Positions 53,211 to 61,790 of a stretch of 64,000 nt of DNA are shown here, piece by piece. The notes beneath the pieces are model-generated. The model had not been told where the DNA came from. It worked only from the letters and a program-made list of their open reading frames with translations, and did not search any database. Position numbers and translations under genes: made by a program. The first letter of the stretch is position 1; every line of letters begins with the position of its first letter. Location of the stretch: NCBI RefSeq assembly GCF_016714275.1, contig NZ_JADJNP010000004.1, positions 1 to 64,000 on the forward strand. Direction: 5' to 3'. This DNA is from Tessaracoccus sp. (GTDB lineage Bacteria; Actinomycetota; Actinomycetes; Propionibacteriales; Propionibacteriaceae).

Positions 53211-53263
53211 GCCGTGCTAGGGGGATCACGCACGGCACGCCACAACTGAGCCGAGCGGCTCAG
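53211..53263 (+). promoter_or_regulatory. Two hairpins in the leader of the GH16 gene
   Basis: GCCGTGC (53211-53217) pairs with GCACGGC (53230-53236); CTGAGCCG (53246-53253) pairs with CGGCTCAG (53256-53263). They lie 22-74 bp before the ATG, after a TATGTT-like hexamer at about 53193. The preceding 470 bp (52740-53210) has no coding sequence; another hairpin (CCGAGC...GCTCGG) sits at about 53146-53167. Confidence 0.5.
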
Positions 53264-53284
53264 TCGAGTAGAAAGAGTCATCCG

Positions 53285-54724
53285 ATGGATCGAAGTGATG
53301 GTCCCCAGCCAATGCGGGGACGTCTGGGCGCTGTGCTAACCCTCGTCGTAGCGTTGCTTCTAGGGGTCTCCCTCCTGCCGCCGACGAATGCCAGGGCGGC
53401 CGAGGGGGAGAGGCTGCCGCAACCAGAGCTCGCCGAGCAGGTGCTCGTCGCAGCTGGAAGTAGCTGGCGGTACGCGGCCAGCACAGCCACGGTTGCAGGG
53501 TGGCCGTCCCCATCCACATCTGGTTGGGCATCTGGTAACGCGCCCTTGGGCTTCGGGAGCGCCGACGTGAAGACCACTGTGTCGCGGCGTGGCGACGGCG
53601 CCGTGATCTATGCCACAAGGACCTTTGAGGTGTATCCGAGTGAAGTCGGCGAGGTTCGCATCCACGCTATTGTTGATGATGGTCTTCGTGTCATGGTGAA
53701 CGGGGCTGAGGTCGGCCGCACCAATCTTCCGCAGGGTCAGCTCTCGCCGCTGACCCGCGCTAGCAAGACGGTTCGTGAGATTGTTACGTTCACGATCCCT
53801 AAATCGGTGCTCATGAACGGTGTGAACACGATCTCGGCAGACACCCGCGTGAACTATGCGAACTCTGCTGCAGTGCTGTTCGACGCAACGGTCGTGGCGC
53901 GTCCAGCTGTGGCTGGTTCGCCCTCCCTGCCGGAGTCGCCAGCTGTGCCCCCCGCGAACGTCGCCGGGTGGGGTGTGCCGGACTGGCGCGACGAGTTCGA
54001 CGGTACCAAGGTCGATACCACCAAGTGGCGAGTACGAACCGGTGACTACCAATCCTACGACGAGGCAATGATCGACGGCGCACGTGTGAAGGTGCAGGGG
54101 GGCACCTTGAGGATCGAGACCACGCGGCTGGCTAAGCCGGTGGTGAAGGCAGGCCGCAGCCGGGCCTTCTCCACGGGGTTCGTGGACACCACCGGTAAGC
54201 TGACTAAGAGATACGGCCGGTGGGAGGTGCGCGCGAAGCTCCCGCAGAAGCGGGGTGTCTCGCGAGGTCTTTGGCCAGCTATCTGGCTGAAGGATGTAAA
54301 GACCGTCGGCGAGATAGACCTGATGGAGTCGATGGGCGATCCGCATCAGCATCTGAAGACCCACCCAGCCGGATCTTGGCAGTCGGCAGTTCATGGTCTG
54401 ACGAAGCCCGGTGGTTCGAAGGTGAAGCTTCAGAACCTCGTCAAGCCCGCAACCTACATCGCTGATGATTGGCATACCTGGGCTGTTGAGTGGACGCCCA
54501 GCTATATACGGGTATTCCTGGATGGTGTCAAGATGTGGGACATTCGTTCCGCAGAGCATCCCTGGCTCAAGGACTCCTTCAGTACTAGCGGCGTTGATCT
54601 GCGGATCAATACACAGGTTGGCAGCGACTGGATGGGTTTCACCGACCCGAAGCGGCCAGAGGAGACGGTGCTGCCGGCGACGATGCAGGTCGATTACGTT
54701 CGGTACTGGGAGTACAAGGGCTAG
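53285..54724 (+). CDS. Secreted glycoside hydrolase family 16 enzyme
   Basis: 479 residues. A signal peptide (GRLGAVLTLVVALLLGVSLL, cleaved after NARAA) is followed by an accessory beta-sandwich domain of about 190 residues (TFEVYPSEVGEVRIHAIVDD), a Pro-rich linker and the GH16 domain (about 240-479). Catalytic residues lie in GEIDLMES (E343, D345, E348). KRYGRWEVRAKLPQKRGVSRG and WHTWAVEWTPSYIRVFLDG are typical. GH16 enzymes hydrolyse or transglycosylate beta-1,3 or beta-1,4 glucans and galactans; here it may trim or release the exopolysaccharide. Confidence 0.93.
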   Translation: MDRSDGPQPMRGRLGAVLTLVVALLLGVSLLPPTNARAAEGERLPQPELAEQVLVAAGSSWRYAASTATVAGWPSPSTSGWASGNAPLGFGSADVKTTVSRRGDGAVIYATRTFEVYPSEVGEVRIHAIVDDGLRVMVNGAEVGRTNLPQGQLSPLTRASKTVREIVTFTIPKSVLMNGVNTISADTRVNYANSAAVLFDATVVARPAVAGSPSLPESPAVPPANVAGWGVPDWRDEFDGTKVDTTKWRVRTGDYQSYDEAMIDGARVKVQGGTLRIETTRLAKPVVKAGRSRAFSTGFVDTTGKLTKRYGRWEVRAKLPQKRGVSRGLWPAIWLKDVKTVGEIDLMESMGDPHQHLKTHPAGSWQSAVHGLTKPGGSKVKLQNLVKPATYIADDWHTWAVEWTPSYIRVFLDGVKMWDIRSAEHPWLKDSFSTSGVDLRINTQVGSDWMGFTDPKRPEETVLPATMQVDYVRYWEYKG

Positions 54725-55000
54725 CAGGCCCAGTCTGCAGTGGCGCCTAGGAGCGCGGCGGCCTCCGCGCTGCGGGACCGCCGAAGGATAAGGCCGGCGC
54801 GCATGCACTCTCGGAGAGGTCCCGACAGCGAGTCGGTCCCACATCGCTGCTGAAGCGGCGGGCTGTTCCCAAGAACTCGAACAGTCCGCCCGGTCCCGTG
54901 TGGCCTAGTTTGCCGTTGAAGCGCGTGCTTGATAGACCTGTAGCATGGTGCCCGTGGGGAGCCCACGATCCGTTCAGGGCTGGGAAGCGAGAAGTTGAGT

Positions 55001-55642
55001 ATGACTGAACCTCTGGTTGGAAGGCGTAACCGCCGTCTCGCCGCCGGTTTGATCGCGGTGGGCGTCGTGTGTGTGGGTGCGTTGGTGATCCCGAACTTGC
55101 TGCCCAAGTCAGGCGATCCAGTGCGAGGTCCTGGCCCGTCTTCCGCGTCATCCGGCGCAACGACCCCGCCTAGCGGCCAAGCTTCACCATCCGGTAGCGG
55201 AGCGGCGTCCGAGGTTCCTCCAATCGACGTCACTCCGCCGCCGGCAGATGATGCAATCCTGGAGGCGCGTGTCCAGGTCGTGCTTGAACGTGCGAGCGAG
55301 GCACTGGGTGAAGAGCCGTCAGTCGACGTGCTGGATGGCGTTGCCACCGGAGCATTCCGAACGATGCTTGAACTTCAGCTGGAGGAGTGGTCAGACGCAG
55401 ACTGGCATCAGGTAGGTAGCCCGACGGTCAGCGACGTGGCGGTGGAAGACGAGAAGGACGACAACACGTTGATCGTTAGCGCCTGTGTGGACTCGTCTGA
55501 TGTTAAGGTGCTCGACGAGAACGGCGTGAACGTTCGGGACGAGTCCACCCCGAACCGGAGTCGCATGCTCTTCACGCTTGAGCCTCGAGGCGGACAGTGG
55601 ATGATTGCTGATCAGACGTTCCCGGATGACCCCGCTTGTTGA
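55001..55642 (+). CDS. Hypothetical membrane-anchored secreted protein
   Basis: 213 residues from ATG 55001. One membrane helix (LAAGLIAVGVVCVGALVIPN), a Ser/Gly/Pro/Ala-rich linker and a C-terminal domain of about 140 residues (AILEARVQVVLERASEALGE, then TVSDVAVEDEKDDNTLIVSA and WMIADQTFPDDPAC). The last part looks like an NTF2/SnoaL-like or lipoprotein-type domain. Unassigned. It follows the GH16 gene after 276 bp with no visible gene in between. Confidence 0.75.
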   Translation: MTEPLVGRRNRRLAAGLIAVGVVCVGALVIPNLLPKSGDPVRGPGPSSASSGATTPPSGQASPSGSGAASEVPPIDVTPPPADDAILEARVQVVLERASEALGEEPSVDVLDGVATGAFRTMLELQLEEWSDADWHQVGSPTVSDVAVEDEKDDNTLIVSACVDSSDVKVLDENGVNVRDESTPNRSRMLFTLEPRGGQWMIADQTFPDDPAC

Positions 55643-55646
55643 TGCC

Positions 55647-55700
55647 TTTGAGTTGTTCTTAGTTCTCCGAGCCATGAGGCCCATCGATGTATGACAGCAG
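55647..55700. repeat. 54-bp direct repeat, left flank of the IS1634-type element
   Basis: Identical to 57358-57411, starting TTTGAGTTGTTCTTAGTTCT and ending ATGTATGACAGCAG. It is an unusually long target duplication. Confidence 0.9.
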
Positions 55701-57357
55701 CCCGACTTGGGCCAGATTAGTCAGGTTTTCGCGAGTCGGTGGATGAGGGCCTGGGCGTCGGTGGGGAGTGGTGTGGCGGCGTGGACGATGTGGCCGTTGA
55801 TGTTGAGTTCGAAGGTGCGGTAGCGTTTCAGGGTGCGGACCAGACGGCGTAGGGAGAGCCCCGTGCGGTGTTCGAGTTCGTGGCCAACAGCCATCGCGGC
55901 CATCACGATGGTCAGGTGCGCATCGATCGAGTCCTTCTTGCGGTGGTAGATCGGTCTGGCCTTCAGATCGGTCTTTGACATGCGAAATGCCTTCTCAATC
56001 CGTAGAAGCTGGCGGTAGGCGTTGATCACTTGCTCGGCGTTGAGGTCGATCTGGTTGGTTTCGTAGCCCTTGATCCCGGCCAGCGCGGTGTTCTTCTCGG
56101 CGAGTTCGTAGTTCACGGTCTTGGTCGGCTTGTGGAGGTCGACGTACCGGTTGCGTTTCACCGCGGTCTTCCCCGCGACGGCGTCTTCGGCTTTGCGGAC
56201 CTGTTCGGCGATGCCTTTCCGGGACCGCCGCGCCCGGTCGGCTGAGTACTGGTAGTAGGTGATCGAGTGCGGGATCCCGTCAGGGCCTCTGCCGCTGCGA
56301 TCAGCGATCGTCCAGATCTCGCCCGTCGACATAGTCGGTGTCGGGGTGTTCGCGCCGCCACCGCGCGATCGGGTAGGGCACCTGAGCGAACTTGGTGCCG
56401 AGGATGTAGCCCAGTCCGGCATCGATGATCGACTTCTTGTTGCCGGCCGAAAACATGCCGGAGTCGGCGACCACGGTGACTCGGGTCAGGTCGTAGGTGC
56501 GTTGCAGCTGCTCGATCATCGGCAGCATGGTCAGCTTCTCGGACTTGTTGCCCTCGAACGCCGCCACCGCAAGCGGGAACCCTGTCTCATCAGCCAGGAG
56601 CCCGACGGTGATTTGGGGCTCCAAACGTCGCTCTTTCGAGTATCCGGGTATCCGGAGCTCGTCAGGGGTGTCGGTCTCGAAATACAACGTGGTCACATCG
56701 AAGAGCACCAGGACACCGGGGCCGATACCCGCTTTGGCTGCGCAGGCCCTTGTCAATCCGTCTTGGAACCCTGGTTTCGCGTACACCGGGAGCCGGCGCT
56801 TGATCGTGCGGTACGACGCGGACCGGATGCCGATCTCGGCCAGAGTCTCGATCGAGTCGAGCTTGGAGCCGGGATGCACGATCCTGGCCATCACCAAATG
56901 CTCGAACACCTCGTCACCATTAGTAGCGGTGTCGAACCCCAGGCTGCGGTACACGCCTTGGATCGCGTCGATGAGATACCCGGCACGCTCCCCAGCGATC
57001 GCGAGCGGCGCCTCCACCGAGCCGGTCGCAGCCTTGGCGGCGTCGCCGTCGAGAGCCAGCCGAGGTTGCCGGTCGTCGATCAAGCGCTGCGCACGCGCGT
57101 TCAGCAGTACGAGTTCTTCGTCAGTGTGAGCCGAGCCGATGTGATCAAGAACAGGCTTGTTGTCACGGTAGTGCCAGATCACCTGCACCGCACGGGCACC
57201 AGAGGCCGTCGGCACCACACGGATCCGAGGCAAAACCATGCCTGAACCCTACCCACACTCCCAGATTTAGTCAGGAAAACAGGCCTTCCCAGACACTGTC
57301 ACCCCTTGTCACAAAGGGTTCAACCAAGCAACTTTCCAAGGCGTGGCCCAAGTCGGG
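55701..57357. mobile_element. IS1634-type insertion sequence, 1657 bp
   Basis: Ends are inverted: CCCGACTTGGGCCA at the left and TGGCCCAAGTCGGG at the right. One transposase gene, frameshifted, is inside. The element lies exactly between two 54-bp direct repeats; members of the IS1634/IS1549 group are known to leave target duplications from a few to hundreds of base pairs. Confidence 0.92.
55721..57239 (-). pseudogene. IS1634-type transposase, one-base frameshift
   Basis: The frame from 57239 begins MVLPRIRVVPTASGARAVQV, has VLVLFDVTTLYFETDTPDEL and VTVVADSGMFSAGNKKSIID (DDE acids), and runs to PDTDYVDGRDLDDR. One extra G in a GGG run (CCC at 56322-56324 on the + strand) ends it early; the second frame continues GEIWTIADRSGRGPDGIPHS and RNRYVDLHKPTKTVNYELAE to LIHRLAKT at 55721. 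IRIEKAF-like LLRIEKAFRMSKTDL is the last conserved acidic region. About 505 residues if joined. Error, decay or programmed shift cannot be told apart, but no slippery heptamer is seen. Confidence 0.88.
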
Positions 57358-57411
57358 TTTGAGTTGTTCTTAGTTCTCCGAGCCATGAGGCCCATCGATG
57401 TATGACAGCAG
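57358..57411. repeat. 54-bp direct repeat, right flank of the IS1634-type element
   Basis: Exact copy of 55647-55700. Deleting the element and one copy joins the hypothetical protein's 3' flank to the sequence downstream of the Alg13-like gene. Confidence 0.9.
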
Positions 57412-57471
57412 TCTTGACTGTTCGCTGAATCGAAAATCCTCCGGCGACGTATGAGATGATGCCGGTGCGTC

Positions 57472-58053
57472 TTAACGAGCGGCGAACAATTGGCGAAGTC
57501 TGCGAATGCTTCGGCCGCGCCGTTGGGGTGGACTGGTAAGAATGCGGTCGATATGTTCGGCGATCCGCTTGGCAGCCAGACCTGGATTCGAAACACGAGG
57601 CTCGGTCATGAAGTCGTGCGGTGAAGCAGCCATCCTTCTCAACTGTTCGTCGAACGCCTCCCAGTTGTCCACCACGATAGCGTTGCCGTGTTGCTCCATC
57701 ACCCTAGAAAACGCCGCCTGATGACCGTCGACAACCTCGTTCAACTCCGGGACCCTCGGTACCACCAAGGGAATCCGGCCTGCCTCTCGGACATCTAGTA
57801 TGGACCCGGGCCCGCCTTGAACGACTACGACGATCGCATTCCGATAGTGCTCAAGGAGCAACTCACGGGGTAGACGAGTAACACCTTCAGCGAGCCTCGG
57901 AGCGCGGCTAGCTCCGTGCTGAACCAGGCAGCGTGGCGCGTTCTCTCCCCAGCTTCCTAGCGACCGGTCGATCCAGTCGATCAGACGGTCGAACTTATGG
58001 TGATCAGTCCCAACGGATACAACTATTCCGTAGCTGTTGAGCCGGTCGGTCAT
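57472..58053 (-). CDS. Alg13-like glycosyltransferase subunit (PssE/EpsF type, GT28 C-terminal)
   Basis: 193 residues from ATG 58053, overlapping the previous gene's stop (ATGA). IVVSVGTDHHKFDRLIDWID is the N-terminal UDP-sugar fold; VVVQGGPGSILDVREAGRIP and LVVPRVPELNEVVDGHQAAF are the conserved nucleotide-binding stretch. It is the catalytic partner of the Alg14-like protein encoded just upstream. Together such pairs add the second sugar to lipid-linked exopolysaccharide repeat units. Confidence 0.9.
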   Translation of the reverse strand: MTDRLNSYGIVVSVGTDHHKFDRLIDWIDRSLGSWGENAPRCLVQHGASRAPRLAEGVTRLPRELLLEHYRNAIVVVVQGGPGSILDVREAGRIPLVVPRVPELNEVVDGHQAAFSRVMEQHGNAIVVDNWEAFDEQLRRMAASPHDFMTEPRVSNPGLAAKRIAEHIDRILTSPPQRRGRSIRRLRQLFAAR

Positions 58054-58556
58054 AGAATTGCTCCGATATTTGCTGATTCGGGATAGTAGACACGTTGCTC
58101 GTCCCATTGAACACAGAACAAGTCTGAAACCAAGTAGCAGATACGACCACTCATCGTTGGCATGGTGATCCTATCGAAACACTCGATGTAGACGGTCCGA
58201 ATGCCAAGTAAGCGCGCGACGAAAAAAAACGGAACACTTACACCCGCTCCCCCCGAGACAAGTATGTCGGGTCGTTCGCGACGCACAAGCCTCCATGCGA
58301 GGAACAAATTGCGGATCGCGTTTGGAATATTCCGCGTTGTTGGCCAGTAACACCACTCTACGCGTTCATTCGCCAGCGCTGCTTCAACCTCCGGAAGCTG
58401 AAAGGTGACCCATATGCGATCGACATTCTGCCACCAGTCACGGAGCGGGAGAAGTTGAGCGAGATGTCCGCCTGGCGAAGAAACAAACATGATCTTTGTT
58501 CCTTCTATCTTTGGTCGCGACTGCAGGGGCACTAACGGTTCCGTTGGTTCACTCAT
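58050..58556 (-). CDS. Alg14-like glycosyltransferase membrane subunit (PssD/EpsE type)
   Basis: 168 residues from the in-frame ATG 58556 (MSEPTEPLV). TKIMFVSSPGGHLAQLLPLR is the Alg14 signature; DILVSGGAGVSVPFFFVARL and YIECFDRITMPTMSGRICYL follow. It anchors and activates the Alg13-like subunit at the membrane. The two genes overlap by four bases. Confidence 0.9.
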   Translation of the reverse strand: MSEPTEPLVPLQSRPKIEGTKIMFVSSPGGHLAQLLPLRDWWQNVDRIWVTFQLPEVEAALANERVEWCYWPTTRNIPNAIRNLFLAWRLVRRERPDILVSGGAGVSVPFFFVARLLGIRTVYIECFDRITMPTMSGRICYLVSDLFCVQWDEQRVYYPESANIGAIL

Positions 58557-58697
58557 TCCGGCCACTTTCAGTCGATGTTGTGGGGTCTCCGGAGTCCCGC
58601 GCCAATCCCCGAGCCGCGCGTAGAGGTGGGCAAACGCATGGCTTCCTCGCTCCCGAAATCACTAGGAAGCGCCATCCACCAGCACTGGATGTCAAGG

Positions 58698-59618
58698 CTA
58701 GATGCCCCGTCCGCGAGCGTTGAGCTGATCGACGACCCATTTCGGGCGAAGTAGGCCTGCCGCGACCGCGACCGCGAGGTACCCCCGCAGTTGTCGCGGA
58801 TCGTGTCGGATCGACATCACGGCGGTGGATACTGCGGCTCGGCGCTCGCCGGCGGAGGCTTGAGCGAAAGCCCGCTGCCCGTACAGCCAGCCAGCTGCCT
58901 TCCTCGATCGGGAGAGATCAGGGTGTTTCGACATTAGGTACGCGATCCCTGCGTCCATCGCCTCCCATCGCCTTGAGAAGTAGGAGCCACCCTTGTGCCA
59001 CAACACCTCGACCGCGGGCTCTTGCAGCACGACGATGGTTCCTGCTGATGCGGCACGGATGAGTAGGTCGTAGTCCTCCCCGTAGCCGTAGGGTATCTCC
59101 TCGTCTACTAGGCCGACCTGGTCGAGGAGTAACTCGCGACGAAAAAGATAGCTCGACGGATGAGCCCCGGTGAGGCGGCTGGTGAGGATAGAGTCGGAGT
59201 CGATTCGGTCGACCGGTGGAACTCGCTCAATTTTACTGTCGCCGTACAGGATCCGAATTCCCGCGACGCACCCAAGTGCATTATTCTGCAGAAGCAGGTC
59301 GACCTGCTGTCGCACCTTCGTCGGTAGCCACATATCATCGTCATCGCAAAAGCCAACGATCGGAGCTGTGGAGAGAGTCAGTCCGGTGTTTCTGGATCCG
59401 GGTAGACCAGGAGTTCGGACGTTCTCGATGACGGTAACCGGACGAGGTCCCGACTGGCGTTCGAGGTCACGACGCATCGGAAAGTTGTCGTATACGACGA
59501 AAGTCCGGATTTGGCCAGGATAGTTCTGACTTTCAATCGCCGCCAGGGTGGCGAGTAGTAGTTCATGCCTGTCCCGAGTGGCGATGACCACGTCGATATC
59601 GGGATAAGTCCTTGTCAT
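58698..59618 (-). CDS. Family 2 glycosyltransferase
   Basis: 306 residues from ATG 59618. The GT-A fold shows DVVIATRDRHELLLATLAAI, the DXD-type metal site FCDDDDMWLPTKV, and the acceptor-side GYGEDYDLLIRAASAGT. A short C-terminal helical tail follows (LYGQRAFAQASAGERRAAVS). It adds a sugar to the growing repeat unit. Transcribed toward the Alg14 gene with about 140 bp between. Confidence 0.92.
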   Translation of the reverse strand: MTRTYPDIDVVIATRDRHELLLATLAAIESQNYPGQIRTFVVYDNFPMRRDLERQSGPRPVTVIENVRTPGLPGSRNTGLTLSTAPIVGFCDDDDMWLPTKVRQQVDLLLQNNALGCVAGIRILYGDSKIERVPPVDRIDSDSILTSRLTGAHPSSYLFRRELLLDQVGLVDEEIPYGYGEDYDLLIRAASAGTIVVLQEPAVEVLWHKGGSYFSRRWEAMDAGIAYLMSKHPDLSRSRKAAGWLYGQRAFAQASAGERRAAVSTAVMSIRHDPRQLRGYLAVAVAAGLLRPKWVVDQLNARGRGI

Positions 59619-60105
59619 GTTTGCGTCCCCCACAGAACTAGCTTCGTCTGCCACGTCGGCACAGCTTAAGTCGGGAGTATACCCTATCGCAATGCGCGAA
59701 GGGTAGGACGTCCGCGTGGGCCTGGTTCGGCTGATCCTAGATGTCAGTGACGACTTGGGGCGGCTAGTGGACGCACCTGGCTGATGTCCCACCGGGCTTC
59801 CGCAAGGCGCGCACTGTGGCTGTGGTCCGAAGTAGCAACTGAGTCCGGTCGGACTGCCGACGTGGAGCGGGCTGGCGGAGCGAGTGCGCGTGGCGATCAG
59901 TCCCTAACTGATGTCCGGGGGGCGGGACCCGGGTAGTGCCCATCTCGGCGGACTGGACCGTGGAGGCGCAAGCCGGGAGCCCGAGCGGCGAGGTCGCGGC
60001 GGCAGCGAGACGTCGGTTGGGCCCCAGGGGCACATCGTGTATGCTGCCAGACTGCCCGGTCATTGCCAATCAGGTCGGGACGCTTGGCTAGGGGGAGACA
60101 AGTTG
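59619..60105. promoter_or_regulatory. Divergent intergenic region of the exopolysaccharide locus
   Basis: About 490 bp between the starts of the GT2 gene (leftward) and the CDP-alcohol phosphotransferase gene (rightward). No gene is seen. A TATACC hexamer at about 59677 (leftward reading) and the GGGGGAGA ribosome site at 60091 are the only clear signals. It probably holds promoters for both directions. Confidence 0.5.
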
Positions 60106-60867
60106 ATGGCAGATTTTACGGGAGTGAGTATGACCCGACCCAATTCCTGGAGGGACCGAATCCAGGAGGCGCGTAGGCGGCTTAATGCGGCGCAGAAGCC
60201 GGGTTCCGGTGTTCCGGCCTATATGCGCTGGGTGAACCGAGGTTCTGCACGCTGGATCGCTGCGAGTGCTTATGCCTTTGGGTTGAGTCCCAACGCCATC
60301 ACGCTAATGTCGGCCTGTCTATCGTTGACTGGCGTGGCGCTGCTCATATTGCTGCCGCCAACGGTAATGCTCGGAGTTGCGGTCGCGCTCCTGCTGGCGC
60401 TCGGTTTTGTGTTTGACTCCGCTGACGGTCAACTGGCACGTCTCTACCGGAGGCCGAGTAAGGCCGGAGAGTGGTTGGATCACGTTGTTGATGCATTTCG
60501 TAGCCCGGCCATCCATGTGGGCGCGGCTATTGGTGTAGCCCGGTTTTTCGAAGAAATGAACTGGCTGGCGCTGGTGGCGCTCTGGTATGGATTGGTTACT
60601 TCAGCACAGTTCCTTAGCCAGATTCTTGCCGAGGCCCTTGTCAACAATGCGGGATCCGAAATTAGACGCGGCGGTACTCTTCGATCATTTGTCCTATTGC
60701 CGATAGATCCAGGCGTTCTTTTGTGGTCTTTCGTGCTGTGGGGCACCGGTGCGCCTTTTGCAGTGGTGTATTGCATGCTTGCGTTTGTGGCAACTGTGCA
60801 TAGCTTCGTGTCGATGCGTAGACGGCACCGTGATTTGTCCGCTCTCGACGCAGCAAGGAGTGCCTAG
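60106..60867 (+). CDS. CDP-alcohol phosphatidyltransferase-family membrane enzyme
   Basis: 253 residues from ATG 60106. The family motif D-x2-D-G-x2-A-R-x8-G-x3-D-x3-D is complete: DSADGQLARLYRRPSKAGEW followed by LDHVVD. Six membrane helices surround it. Such enzymes move a phospho-alcohol from CDP to an acceptor alcohol, giving phospholipids, inositol-phosphate or wall polymers. Its presence in a polysaccharide operon suggests a phospho-polyol decoration or lipid anchor. Lower GC than the core genes. Confidence 0.92.
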   Translation: MADFTGVSMTRPNSWRDRIQEARRRLNAAQKPGSGVPAYMRWVNRGSARWIAASAYAFGLSPNAITLMSACLSLTGVALLILLPPTVMLGVAVALLLALGFVFDSADGQLARLYRRPSKAGEWLDHVVDAFRSPAIHVGAAIGVARFFEEMNWLALVALWYGLVTSAQFLSQILAEALVNNAGSEIRRGGTLRSFVLLPIDPGVLLWSFVLWGTGAPFAVVYCMLAFVATVHSFVSMRRRHRDLSALDAARSA

Positions 60868-61790
60868 TGCCAGAAATGTCTGTCATTTTGCCAGTGCGCG
60901 ACTCGGAAAAGACGATCCGTCGCGCGGTCACGTCGACCTTGCGGGCGATGCCGCGTGACTCGGAATTGGTCGTTTTGGACGACGGCAGCACCGACTCCAC
61001 AGTGGTTATCCTCGACGAACTATCCAAAGACACGCGACTGCGAGTGCTTCAGGGAGGAGATGAGGCTGGACGCGGTGTTGGTCCTGCATTGGCGAAACTC
61101 ATGGCCGCTACCGACAGCCAGTTTGTCGCCCGTATGGATGCTGACGACATCTCTATGCCCTGGAGGTTCAGGGAGACTCTTCCGCTGGTGCGGACCTCGG
61201 CCGATCTGGTGTTTACGGCGATACTTAAGCTGCAGGGACAGCGTTTGGTGCCAGGGCTTCCGGCGTCCATCTCTCCCGGTGCCTTTCGTCTACATCTGCT
61301 TCTCACGAATCCGGCCTGCCACCCCACTCTCGTTGCACGTCGAGAAGCTATTGACCGCGTAGGCGGATATCGCGCCGTACCTTCGGAGGACTACGACTTG
61401 TGGATGCGGTGTGCGACCTCAGGAGCGAGACTTCTGAGGGCAGCTTCGTATGGTCTCATTTATCGAATTCATCCGACTCAGGTCACAGCTTCAAAGTCTT
61501 GGCAGATTGCATCTTGGGCGGATAGTCAGCAGGCAGCGGCCTACGCAGATTTGAGTGAGCGTGTGGTCGGAAGGAGACTTCCTCGCCTAGTTCAGATCGC
61601 GGCGCTCGATCCGACAAGCCGAGAACGCGCCGTGCGAGAGTTTGAGACGCTGCTTTCGCCCGCAATTGCAGAACTTGGCGGCTTACAGGGCGCGATTCTG
61701 ACGAGACGCTTGCGTGCACGCGTGAAATGGGTTCGTGATCAGCCCACTGCAACAACTGACAAACCTGAACAAAGGGACCTTCGTGCCTGA
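60867..61790 (+). CDS. Family 2 glycosyltransferase
   Basis: 307 residues from GTG 60867, overlapping the previous stop (TAGTG). MSVILPVRDSEKTIRRAVTS, ELVVLDDGSTDSTVVILDEL and VARMDADDISMPWRFRETLP give the GT-A fold with DAD metal site; GGYRAVPSEDYDLWMRCATS is the acceptor region. It is translationally coupled to both neighbours. Confidence 0.93.
   Translation: MPEMSVILPVRDSEKTIRRAVTSTLRAMPRDSELVVLDDGSTDSTVVILDELSKDTRLRVLQGGDEAGRGVGPALAKLMAATDSQFVARMDADDISMPWRFRETLPLVRTSADLVFTAILKLQGQRLVPGLPASISPGAFRLHLLLTNPACHPTLVARREAIDRVGGYRAVPSEDYDLWMRCATSGARLLRAASYGLIYRIHPTQVTASKSWQIASWADSQQAAAYADLSERVVGRRLPRLVQIAALDPTSRERAVREFETLLSPAIAELGGLQGAILTRRLRARVKWVRDQPTATTDKPEQRDLRA

Noticed and set aside
53146..53263. 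A cyclic-dinucleotide riboswitch upstream of the GH16 gene
   Set aside because: The conserved cores of the known classes are not seen.
55721..57239. Programmed ribosomal frameshifting in the IS1634-type transposase
   Set aside because: No slippery heptamer or downstream structure is evident at the GGG run and the family normally has a single frame.
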